A stretch of DNA of 5,713 nucleotides. Origin: Candidatus Omnitrophota bacterium. Lineage in GTDB: Bacteria > Omnitrophota > Gorgyraeia > Zapsychrales > Zapsychraceae. The notes beneath the pieces were generated by a model. It saw nothing but the letters and a program-made list of their open reading frames with translations. It did no database searches and was not told the origin of the DNA. The stretch spans positions 1 through 5,713 of the forward strand of contig JAKQLT010000130.1 of the NCBI GenBank assembly GCA_029567025.1, read 5' to 3'. Of this stretch, positions 1 through 5,713 are shown piece by piece (positions within the stretch are counted from its first letter, which is position 1; every line of letters starts with the position of its first letter). Both the position numbers and the translations under genes were made by a program.

Positions 1-654
1 AAAGTTGTTTTAACAGAAGAACAAAAACAGCAAGGATGTTTTTTTGTTGATATGGGGGCTCAAGCGACAAGTCTTTTAATTTTTCAGCAGGGCGTATTGA
101 AATCTTTTATAAAGATTTTAATCGGCGGGAACCATTTTACCAAAAGCATTTCCCATAAATTAGGCCTTTCGTTTGAATTAGCCGAACAGATAAAGAAATC
201 TTATGCCTTGGCGGTAAGTTCTCAACCTCATTTAGAGGAAGAAATTTTGATTAAAAGAGAAAACGCGTATATTCCCATTAAGCGTTCGGCTATTTATGAA
301 GCGATAGAACCAGAGATTATGAGTTTAATGGAACAAATTCAGTCAGTGATAGTTACATCGGGATATCAAGAGAAAATAAAAAATAAATTAATCATTGTCG
401 GAGGCGCTTCTTTATTATCAGGATTGATAGAGCGGATGGGACAAGAAATGGCTTATAAAGTGGAATTAGGAAAAATTCGTGTTTCTTTGCGAAAGAATGT
501 CGGAGATGTCAGTTCTTTTTCGGGTGTTGTTGGTTTAGCTTTTGCCGGTTATGAGAAGAGTTTGGGTGTTAAGGCCTTTTTAAAGAACAATAAGTTAAAT
601 TTGCGGCAAAAGTTTTTTATGAAATTAAAAGAATTGTACGAAGATTATTTTTAA
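1..654 (+). CDS. ftsA: Cell division protein FtsA-like, C-terminal 217 residues (5' partial)
   Basis: FtsA is an actin-like ATPase that tethers FtsZ filaments to the inner face of the membrane and recruits later division proteins. The reading frame is open from base 1, so the N-terminal part lies outside the window; an internal ATG at 52 is not the true start. Visible FtsA traits, numbered within the fragment, are the lead-in VVLTEEQKQQG (2-12), the phosphate-2 position DMGAQATS (17-24), IGGNHFT (41-47), the IEPEIMSLMEQI helix (102-113) and the adenosine-binding loop VGGASLLSG (133-141). The end (about 199-217, LRQKFFMKLKELYEDYF) has alternating basic and hydrophobic residues, like the FtsA membrane-targeting amphipathic helix. 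Phosphate-2 is odd: most FtsA proteins have DIGGGTT, whereas here the second glycine is alanine and the third is glutamine. The alternative is a PilM-like relative, whose motif often reads NIGA, but the lead-in and C-terminal helix favour FtsA. No ftsZ follows. Confidence 0.75.
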   Translation, partial: KVVLTEEQKQQGCFFVDMGAQATSLLIFQQGVLKSFIKILIGGNHFTKSISHKLGLSFELAEQIKKSYALAVSSQPHLEEEILIKRENAYIPIKRSAIYEAIEPEIMSLMEQIQSVIVTSGYQEKIKNKLIIVGGASLLSGLIERMGQEMAYKVELGKIRVSLRKNVGDVSSFSGVVGLAFAGYEKSLGVKAFLKNNKLNLRQKFFMKLKELYEDYF

Positions 655-690
655 CATAGCATTAAGGGCATAAGAATCGAAAAAGAAATT

Positions 691-721
691 TTGTTTTAAT
701 AATCTTGAAATGCGTTATGAT
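691..721 (+). promoter_or_regulatory. Candidate sigma-70-type promoter for the receiver gene
   Basis: TTGTTT (691-696) and TATGAT (716-721) resemble -35 and -10 boxes, separated by 19 bases, which is longer than the ideal 17. An alternative -35, TTGAAA (705-710), is too close to pair with this -10. The position, about 40 bases upstream of the receiver start in a non-coding gap, supports independent transcription of that gene. In AT-rich DNA such matches arise by chance, so this is tentative. Confidence 0.3.
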
Positions 722-750
722 ATATTTAAGAGTAAGAAATAACTGTTTAA

Positions 751-756
751 AAGGAG
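751..756 (+). promoter_or_regulatory. Shine-Dalgarno that decides the receiver start
   Basis: AAGGAG lies directly against a first ATG at 757 (no gap), which is too close for initiation, but sits 6 bases before the ATG at 763, the ideal distance. The receiver therefore most likely begins MPHKILVVDD, two residues shorter than the longest frame. Confidence 0.75.
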
Positions 757-762
757 ATGGTT

Positions 763-1134
763 ATGCCTCATAAAATATTAGTGGTTGATGATGAACGCGT
801 GAGCTTGTCTTTGATTAAATTCGGATTAGCGGGGGAACGCTACAATATTATTATGGCGCATGATGGACAAGAAGCATTGCAGAAAGTCGAAGATGAAAAA
901 CCGGATTTGATTATTCTTGATGTCCAGATGCCGAATATGAACGGTTATGAATTTATGCAGGAATTAAAACAGAAGCAAGGGATTAAAACAACGCCTGTGA
1001 TTATGGTTACTTCTAATGAAACCATGGAAGACTTATTCTTATTAGAAGGCGTTAAAGCGTATTTCGTGAAGCCTGTTAAATTGGCGGAATTAATTGAAAA
1101 AGTTCGACAGTGCCTGGGGCCAAATCCTCTTTAG
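763..1134 (+). CDS. Stand-alone CheY-like response regulator receiver
   Basis: This 123-residue protein is a single receiver domain with no output domain. It would be phosphorylated on aspartate by a partner histidine kinase in the cytoplasm and signal through protein contacts. All the catalytic positions are present: acidic pair D9/D10, phospho-acceptor D53 in LIILDVQMPNMNG (49-61), switch threonine T83 (VIMVTSN), aromatic Y100 and lysine K103 in AYFVKP. The length matches a bare receiver domain of about 120 residues, so the gene is complete rather than truncated. The start at 763 follows from Shine-Dalgarno spacing. No kinase gene adjoins it. The PAS protein starting at 4980 is a conceivable partner if its unseen end carries a kinase, but this is conjecture. 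Possible roles include motility, phosphorelay or cell-cycle control; the sequence does not discriminate among them. Confidence 0.93.
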   Translation: MPHKILVVDDERVSLSLIKFGLAGERYNIIMAHDGQEALQKVEDEKPDLIILDVQMPNMNGYEFMQELKQKQGIKTTPVIMVTSNETMEDLFLLEGVKAYFVKPVKLAELIEKVRQCLGPNPL

Positions 1135-1193
1135 AAATTCAGTAGCTTGTTAAGAATCAGCATAGCGTTATTTCTTCGTTTTAGTCATTTCTC

Positions 1194-2423
1194 ATGAAAA
1201 ATGTAAAATCAATAATCAAGCCAGAGCTTTTATCTCCTGCCGGTGATTGGCCTTCTTTAATGGCCGCGGTTGCAAGTGGCGCGGATAGTGTTTATTTTGG
1301 AGTTAAGGGTTTTAATATGCGGCATCAGTCATCTAATTTCGATATTCTTGAGTTAAAAAAAGTTATGGGCTATTTGCACGAACATTTAAAAAAAGGATAT
1401 TTGACTCTTAATACGATTGCGATGACAGACGATATTTTAAAGATTGAAAAAGTTTTAAAAGAAGCAAAAAAGGCTTGTGTGGATGCGGTCATTTTATGGG
1501 ATATGGCTGTTTTAGAATTAGCGAGAAAAATAGGATTGCCAATACATTTATCGACACAGGCCAGCGTTGCTAATAAAGAAGCCATTAAATGTTATGCGCG
1601 ATTGGGCGTTCGACGGATTGTTTTAGCTCGGGAATGTTCGTTGCGAGATATTCAGAGGATTATTAAAGAAATGGCACAAGAAAAAATACGTTGCGAAATT
1701 GAAACGTTTATTCATGGGGCGATGTGTGTGAGTATTTCAGGACGATGTTTTATGTCTTTGTATTCTCATGGAGCTTCGGCAAACAAAGGCCAATGTATCC
1801 AGCCGTGTCGGCGAGAATTTTATATTCAAGACGTGGATAAAGAAACGGATTTTATTATAGGAAAAGATTATGTGTTAAGTCCCAAAGATTTATGCACCAT
1901 TGATTTTATCGATGAGCTGGTTGCCTCTGGGATACATGCTTTTAAAATAGAAGGGCGCATGCGCTCACCGGAATATGTGCGCGTGGTTACGTCTGTTTAT
2001 CGTCAAGCGATAGATGCGTATTACGAGAAAAAATGCACGATTGAGGTAAAAGAAAAATTAAAAAAAGAATTAAGGTCTGTTTATAATAGAGGATTTTCTA
2101 CTGGTTTTTATTTTGGGCGTCCGGATGAGGCCTGGAGCCAAGGATTAGAACATTTGTATGAAAAAATTTTTGTGGGACAAGTCACGCGATTTTTTAAGAA
2201 AATTAGTGTCGCGGAAGTTCGTATTTATAGCGGAACAATTCAAAAAGGCGACGATATTTTATTTATGGGGAAAAGGAGTCTTTCAGAGATTGTGACGGTA
2301 AAAGAAATGCGTAAAGAAGATCAGCCAATTGATCGCGCGATTAAAGGAGACATTATCGGAATTCAGTTGCCGTTTACGGTTAAACCCAAAGATAAAGTTT
2401 TTTTATGGAAAAGAAGGAATTAA
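1194..2423 (+). CDS. U32-family (peptidase U32) protein, TrhP/YegQ-like
   Basis: The protein has 409 residues. The U32 family is named after collagenase-like peptidases, but characterised bacterial members (TrhP, RlhA, UbiU/UbiV) are [4Fe-4S] proteins needed for hydroxylation of tRNA, 23S rRNA or ubiquinone precursors. The N-terminus ELLSPAGDW (11-19) and the family signature ETFIHGAMC...SGRC..S (170-188) are unmistakable. Candidate cluster ligands are C178, C185, C201 (in NKGQC) and C234 (in SPKDLC), spaced much as in UbiU; C205 is a further cysteine nearby. FKIEGRMRSPEYV (250-262) is another family hallmark. Residues about 325-407 (VGQVTRFFKKISVAEVRI, later KGDDILFMG and KGDIIGI) look like the EF-Tu domain-2-like barrel of TrhP-type proteins, and the length is closer to TrhP (about 450) than RlhA (about 650). 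A tRNA-hydroxylation role is an inference. The start is the only plausible one: an in-frame TAG lies at 1182-1184. No Shine-Dalgarno is visible. Confidence 0.92.
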   Translation: MKNVKSIIKPELLSPAGDWPSLMAAVASGADSVYFGVKGFNMRHQSSNFDILELKKVMGYLHEHLKKGYLTLNTIAMTDDILKIEKVLKEAKKACVDAVILWDMAVLELARKIGLPIHLSTQASVANKEAIKCYARLGVRRIVLARECSLRDIQRIIKEMAQEKIRCEIETFIHGAMCVSISGRCFMSLYSHGASANKGQCIQPCRREFYIQDVDKETDFIIGKDYVLSPKDLCTIDFIDELVASGIHAFKIEGRMRSPEYVRVVTSVYRQAIDAYYEKKCTIEVKEKLKKELRSVYNRGFSTGFYFGRPDEAWSQGLEHLYEKIFVGQVTRFFKKISVAEVRIYSGTIQKGDDILFMGKRSLSEIVTVKEMRKEDQPIDRAIKGDIIGIQLPFTVKPKDKVFLWKRRN

Positions 2424-2489
2424 AACTGAATTTTATAGTCGATAGAGAGACTGAGAAAGAAATACATTGTTCTATAAGATAAAAATCCG

Positions 2490-2517
2490 TTGCTCTTTTA
2501 TAAATTTATATTACAAT
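2490..2517 (+). promoter_or_regulatory. Candidate promoter upstream of nrdJ
   Basis: TTGCTC (2490-2495) and TACAAT (2512-2517) are separated by 16 bases. The -10 box differs from TATAAT at one position; the -35 is weak, matching TTGACA at three of six. The placement, about 80 bases before the GTG start in the longest non-coding gap of the window, makes a separate nrdJ promoter reasonable. No NrdR-box pair and no cobalamin-riboswitch signature could be recognised in the gap. Confidence 0.3.
2499..2510. repeat. 12-base perfect palindrome inside the candidate nrdJ promoter
   Basis: TATAAATTTATA reads identically on both strands and falls wholly within the spacer between the proposed -35 and -10 boxes, where a repressor dimer could act. 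It consists only of A and T in an AT-rich gap, so chance is a serious alternative. No known operator consensus was matched. Confidence 0.3.
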
Positions 2518-2584
2518 AAAAAAATTCAATCATGCCAAAACGAGAATCGATCGTTTATTATATTTAAAATTAAATTGTAACAAG

Positions 2585-2591
2585 AGGAGGT
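2585..2591 (+). promoter_or_regulatory. Strong Shine-Dalgarno for nrdJ supporting a GTG start
   Basis: AGGAGGT is a near-perfect complement of the 16S rRNA 3' end. It leaves 6 bases (2592-2597) before GTG at 2598, which supports that GTG over any internal ATG as the start of the reductase. Confidence 0.85.
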
Positions 2592-2597
2592 CAGCAC

Positions 2598-4925
2598 GTG
2601 GTTCGTAAAATTTCCCCCAACGCCTTGAAAGTCCTTGAAAGGCGTTATCTCGCCAAAGATTCTGAAGGAAACGTTATAGAAACTCCCGAACAAATGTTTC
2701 ACCGTGTCGCAAAAACTATCGCCGCTGTTGATAAACAATACGGCGCGAATAAAAAACAAATTGAAAAATTAGAACAGGATTTTTTTGATGTCATGAGCGA
2801 TTTGGAATTTATCCCAAATTCTCCGACGCTGATGAACGCCGGCCGTCCTTTAGGTCAATTAAGCGCGTGTTTTGTCCTTCCGATTGAAGATTCGATGGAA
2901 TCTATTTTTGAAACATTAAAAACAACAGCGTTGATTCATAAGTCCGGCGGCGGAACAGGATTTTCTTTTTCGCGTTTGCGTGAAAAAAATAGTTTTGTCC
3001 AGAAAACAGGGGGCGTGGCATCAGGCCCGATTTCATTTATGAAAGTTTTTGATGGCGCGACCCAAGCGGTTAAGCAAGGCGGAACACGCCGTGGCGCTAA
3101 TATGGCGATATTACGCGTTGATCATCCGGATATTGTGGATTTCATTACTTGTAAACAACAGGATAAAGAAATCAGCAATTTTAATATTTCCGTTGCTATC
3201 ACGGAAAAATTTTGGACAGCCCTTGAATCAGGCGAAGATTATGATTTGGTTTCTCCTTATACAGGCCATGTGGTTAAGCGCATCAGCAGTCAATATATTT
3301 TTGATTTGATTATCGAGAGCGCGCATAAAAATGGGGAGCCAGGACTTATCTTTATTGATTTTATGAATGAAACAAACCCAACGCCTCAATTAGGAGAATA
3401 TGAAGCGACCAATCCTTGCGGTGAACAAGTTCTTCTTCCATATGAAAGCTGTAATTTAGGTTCGATAAATATGCTGAATATGGTTAAGAAAGTTGATGGG
3501 AAAAATGAGATTGATTGGGATAAATTGCAGCGTATTGTTCGTATAGCTGTTCATTTTTTGGATAATGTTATCGACGCGAATCGCCATCCAGTTAAAAAAA
3601 TTGAGCAACAGACAAAATTAACACGTAAAGTGGGATTAGGTGTCATGGGATGGGCTTCTTTATTAGCGCGATTAGGTATTCCTTATGATTCTCAAGAAGG
3701 CGTTGATTTGGCCCGACAAGTGATGTCTCTGATTTTAACAGAATCGCGCATTAAATCATTAGAATTAGGAAAAGAAAAAGGGGTTTTCCCTGCTTTTGAG
3801 CAAAGTATTTTTGCTGACGGCGGACAAAAAAGAAGGTTTAGAAACGCGACATTAACGACCATTGCCCCGACGGGAACAATTAGTATTATCGGCGGGCCGT
3901 GTTCCTCTGGGATTGAGCCAATTTTTTCTGTGTGTTATTACCGCAATGTAATGGATAAAACAAAATTAGTTGAGACGGATTCTGTTTTTAAAGAGATTGC
4001 GTTAGAGCGCGGATTTTACAGTGATGAGCTTATGGAAAAAATCGCGCAAAAAGGTTCTATAAAAGATATTCCTGAAATTCCAGAAGATGTTAAACGCGTG
4101 TTTGTGACATCCCATGATATTTCTCCCGAGTGGCATATTAAAATGCAGGCCGCCTTCCAGGAATTTACGGATAATGCGGTTTCTAAAACGATTAATTTTG
4201 CGCATGAGGCAACAAAAGAAGATGTTAAACAGGCCTATTTATTGGCGCATCAATTAAAATGCAAAGGCATTACTGTTTATCGTGATGGAAGTCGAGAAGA
4301 TCAGGTTTTGAATGTCAGCAAAAAAGAAGAAGAGAAAAAAGACAATTCTATGGATGTGGCTCCTGTAAATCAGGCGTTGGGATTTATCGAGCCGAAACCT
4401 CGTCCAGAAGTGATTTTAGGCCATACGACCAAAACGTCAACAGGTTGCGGAAATCTTTATGTTACTATTAATTATGATGAGGATGGAAATCCTTTTGAAG
4501 CTTTCACTCAAATGGGAAAAGCCGGCGGATGCGCGTCCAGTCAGTTAGAGGCGATTGGGCGTTTAGTGTCACTGGCGATGCGTTCGGGCATTGATACAAA
4601 AGTGATTCATGAGCAATTGCGTGGAATTCGTTGTCCTGTCCCATCTTGGAATAAAGGAACGCGTGTGTTGTCTTGCGCGGATGCGATTTCTCAAGTTATT
4701 GAAAAACGGATGAAAGAAGAATCTCCGTTAAGAGCAAAAAAGTCTGACAGTGTCTTAATTACGAATGAGGGCGTTGAAACAAAAGCTACCCGGGAATTAG
4801 TGACATCTGGGGTTAAACGTAAATCAAAAGGAAATATCGTCGGTGTTTGTCCGGATTGCGGCAATCCGCTTCATCATGAAGAAGGCTGTTTAAAATGTTA
4901 CGGGTGCGGGTATTCGAAATGTTAG
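2598..4925 (+). CDS. nrdJ: Adenosylcobalamin-dependent (class II) ribonucleoside-diphosphate reductase
   Basis: The 775-residue enzyme reduces ribonucleotides to deoxyribonucleotides, using coenzyme B12 to create the thiyl radical, so it works with or without oxygen and needs no small subunit. Landmarks in order: SPTLMNAG (75-82); first redox cysteine C91 in LSACFV; HKSGGGTGFSFS (114-125); GGTRRGANMA (161-170), the specificity/substrate loop; active-site NPCGE with N272, thiyl C274 and E276; second redox cysteine C285 in ESCNLGSIN; substrate phosphate loop APTGTIS (423-429). A charged linker (about 573-590) leads to a TSCPD domain (about 614-700: STGCGNLYVTI, GKAGGCASSQLEAIGRL, LRGIRCP). The C-terminus (750-775) is a cysteine-rich zinc ribbon, CPDCG to CYGCGYSKC. 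The catalytic part begins almost at once, with no N-terminal ATP-cone, so overall-activity inhibition by dATP through such a cone is not expected. The start is GTG with a strong Shine-Dalgarno. The organism must make or import cobalamin. No intein or frameshift was seen. Confidence 0.97.
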   Translation: MVRKISPNALKVLERRYLAKDSEGNVIETPEQMFHRVAKTIAAVDKQYGANKKQIEKLEQDFFDVMSDLEFIPNSPTLMNAGRPLGQLSACFVLPIEDSMESIFETLKTTALIHKSGGGTGFSFSRLREKNSFVQKTGGVASGPISFMKVFDGATQAVKQGGTRRGANMAILRVDHPDIVDFITCKQQDKEISNFNISVAITEKFWTALESGEDYDLVSPYTGHVVKRISSQYIFDLIIESAHKNGEPGLIFIDFMNETNPTPQLGEYEATNPCGEQVLLPYESCNLGSINMLNMVKKVDGKNEIDWDKLQRIVRIAVHFLDNVIDANRHPVKKIEQQTKLTRKVGLGVMGWASLLARLGIPYDSQEGVDLARQVMSLILTESRIKSLELGKEKGVFPAFEQSIFADGGQKRRFRNATLTTIAPTGTISIIGGPCSSGIEPIFSVCYYRNVMDKTKLVETDSVFKEIALERGFYSDELMEKIAQKGSIKDIPEIPEDVKRVFVTSHDISPEWHIKMQAAFQEFTDNAVSKTINFAHEATKEDVKQAYLLAHQLKCKGITVYRDGSREDQVLNVSKKEEEKKDNSMDVAPVNQALGFIEPKPRPEVILGHTTKTSTGCGNLYVTINYDEDGNPFEAFTQMGKAGGCASSQLEAIGRLVSLAMRSGIDTKVIHEQLRGIRCPVPSWNKGTRVLSCADAISQVIEKRMKEESPLRAKKSDSVLITNEGVETKATRELVTSGVKRKSKGNIVGVCPDCGNPLHHEEGCLKCYGCGYSKC

Positions 4926-4968
4926 TTTGAAAAAGTTTTTAAGATTTGTTGTTTTAAAGAAATAAGAA

Positions 4969-4974
4969 AGAGGA
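4969..4974 (+). promoter_or_regulatory. Shine-Dalgarno for the PAS gene supporting a GTG start
   Basis: AGAGGA lies 5 bases before GTG at 4980. No ATG, TTG or other GTG occurs in frame between the upstream in-frame stop (4923-4925, which is also the nrdJ stop) and this codon, so GTG 4980 is the best start. Confidence 0.6.
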
Positions 4975-4979
4975 TCATT

Positions 4980-5713
4980 GTGGATAATCAATTTACCATC
5001 AGTCGTTCTGTTGCCGATAAACTTGGAATTGGAATTTTTAAATATTCTTTATCGCCTACGGCCCGATTCGTTAATGTGAATGAGGCTTTTGTGGGCATGT
5101 TAGGATTGTCTTCTTCGAAAAAATTATCGGGAAAAAGAATTACTTGCCTGTTTAGTCATTCTCAATCGGCTGAAGAATTTCTAGAAATTCTTAAAAAACA
5201 AGGAAAAGTCCGATTTTTTCAGACATCTTATAAAAATAAAAAAGGCGAATTTGTTTGGGTCGCTGTTTCCGCTTGTTTTGTCGATAATGGGAGAAAAGAT
5301 AGTTATATTGAAGGATTTATTGAGGATATTACTCAGCAGATGAAAGACCGTGAGAAAATTTCCAGGGAAATGGATTTTTTACAAAGTTTTTTGGATCAAA
5401 TGCCTGACGCTATTTATTTTAAAGATAGAAAAAACCGTTTAACAAAGGTTAATAAGTTCTATGCGAATGGTTTTAAAATGACATCGGATGAATTGATTGG
5501 AAAAACAGATTTTGATTTTTTCCCTAAAGATCAAGCCCAGGCCATGATTAATGATGATAATAAAGTTATGCGCACTGGGACGCCGATCATCGGTAAGATT
5601 GAGCGCACGCTTTTACCCAATGGGACATGGAATCAGGTTATCACAACCAAAGTTCCTATGTATAATCGACAAGGAAAAATTATTGGGACTATGGGTGTGA
5701 CGCGCGATATGAC
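4980..5713 (+). CDS. Double-PAS sensory protein, N-terminal part (3' partial)
   Basis: The frame is open from GTG 4980 to the window end, giving 244 complete residues (MDNQFTISRS onward). Two PAS sensor domains are visible. The first covers about residues 10-118 (VADKLGIGIFKYSL, later FVNVNEAFVGMLGL) and ends in a PAC-like stretch, KNKKGEFVWVAVSACF to GFIEDIT (85-118). A short charged connector (119-131) leads to the second, about 132-244, with the very typical DQMPDAIYFKDRKNRL, LIGKTDFDFFPKDQA, VMRTGTPIIGKIE and GTMGVTRDM. PAS domains bind small ligands or cofactors, or mediate dimer contacts, and feed a downstream output domain. No signal peptide or membrane segment is seen in this part, so sensing is probably cytoplasmic. 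The output domain (histidine kinase, GGDEF, or other) lies beyond the window and cannot be named; a histidine kinase is the commonest architecture. It starts 54 bases after nrdJ on the same strand with no clear terminator between, so co-transcription is possible. Confidence 0.88.
   Translation, partial: MDNQFTISRSVADKLGIGIFKYSLSPTARFVNVNEAFVGMLGLSSSKKLSGKRITCLFSHSQSAEEFLEILKKQGKVRFFQTSYKNKKGEFVWVAVSACFVDNGRKDSYIEGFIEDITQQMKDREKISREMDFLQSFLDQMPDAIYFKDRKNRLTKVNKFYANGFKMTSDELIGKTDFDFFPKDQAQAMINDDNKVMRTGTPIIGKIERTLLPNGTWNQVITTKVPMYNRQGKIIGTMGVTRDM

Noticed and set aside
1..654. PilM (type IV pilus) instead of FtsA
   Set aside because: GAQ in the phosphate-2 loop is PilM-like, but the VVLTEEQKQQG lead-in and the basic amphipathic C-terminal helix fit FtsA better. 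Kept as the main alternative.
757..762. Earlier ATG as the receiver start
   Set aside because: The Shine-Dalgarno AAGGAG ends at 756, directly against this ATG; the ATG at 763 has proper spacing and gives the usual receiver N-terminus.
1370..1585. Minus-strand open frame inside the U32 gene
   Set aside because: It lies opposite a strongly conserved coding region and has no recognisable product.
2424..2597. Cobalamin riboswitch upstream of the B12-dependent reductase
   Set aside because: Considered because the enzyme uses B12, but the gap is short, AT-rich and lacks a recognisable B12-box or GC-rich helices.
2526..2759. Minus-strand open frame overlapping the nrdJ start
   Set aside because: It covers the nrdJ ribosome site and conserved N-terminus and encodes nothing recognisable.
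3049..3309. Open frame on the + strand in another frame within nrdJ
   Set aside because: The out-of-frame product shows no family features, while the nrdJ frame here contains the conserved GGTRRGANMA motif.
3411..3470. Intein or insertion at the reductase active site, a common intein location
   Set aside because: The NPCGE to CNLGSIN stretch is continuous and of normal spacing.
4002..4205. Minus-strand open frame inside nrdJ
   Set aside because: It lies opposite reductase coding sequence and its product has no recognisable features.
4926..4979. Terminator or separate promoter after nrdJ
   Set aside because: The AAAAAGTTTTT stretch is A/T only with no loop and no GC stem, and TTGAAA at 4927-4932 has no credible -10 at the right distance.

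Overview
The window is AT-rich bacterial DNA with five tightly spaced protein genes, all on the + strand: the 3' end of an ftsA-like cell-division gene (1-654), a stand-alone CheY-like receiver (763-1134), a U32-family [4Fe-4S] protein (1194-2423), a B12-dependent class II ribonucleotide reductase, nrdJ (2598-4925), and the 5' end of a double-PAS sensory gene (from 4980, running off the end). No RNA genes, mobile elements, CRISPR arrays or long repeats were seen. Base composition and codon style look the same throughout, so nothing suggests recent transfer.

Organism: an FtsA with a C-terminal amphipathic helix, a U32 protein with an EF-Tu-like tail, a cobalamin-dependent reductase and PAS/receiver signalling together suggest a free-living, probably anaerobic or microaerophilic, uncultivated-type bacterium. 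Candidate phyla such as Omnitrophota would fit, but this is an impression from protein style and cannot be proven from this window.

Layout: the ftsA-like gene is followed not by ftsZ but by about 108 bases holding a possible promoter and a strong Shine-Dalgarno that fixes the receiver start at the second of two nearby ATGs. The U32 gene follows after 59 bases with no recognisable Shine-Dalgarno. A 174-base AT-rich gap (2424-2597) precedes nrdJ. It holds a candidate promoter whose spacer contains a 12-base perfect palindrome, and a very strong Shine-Dalgarno. The PAS gene starts 54 bases after nrdJ and may be read through from it.

How they fit together: these are mostly separate housekeeping jobs. 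FtsA anchors FtsZ, NrdJ makes deoxynucleotides, the U32 protein is probably an RNA-modification or hydroxylation factor, and the receiver and PAS protein are signalling parts. Cell division, dNTP supply and signalling are neighbours, but the sequence does not show a functional link. I see no convincing undescribed system. The points most worth checking are the degenerate nucleotide-binding motif in the FtsA-like protein, its missing ftsZ neighbour, and the orphan receiver close to a truncated PAS sensor.
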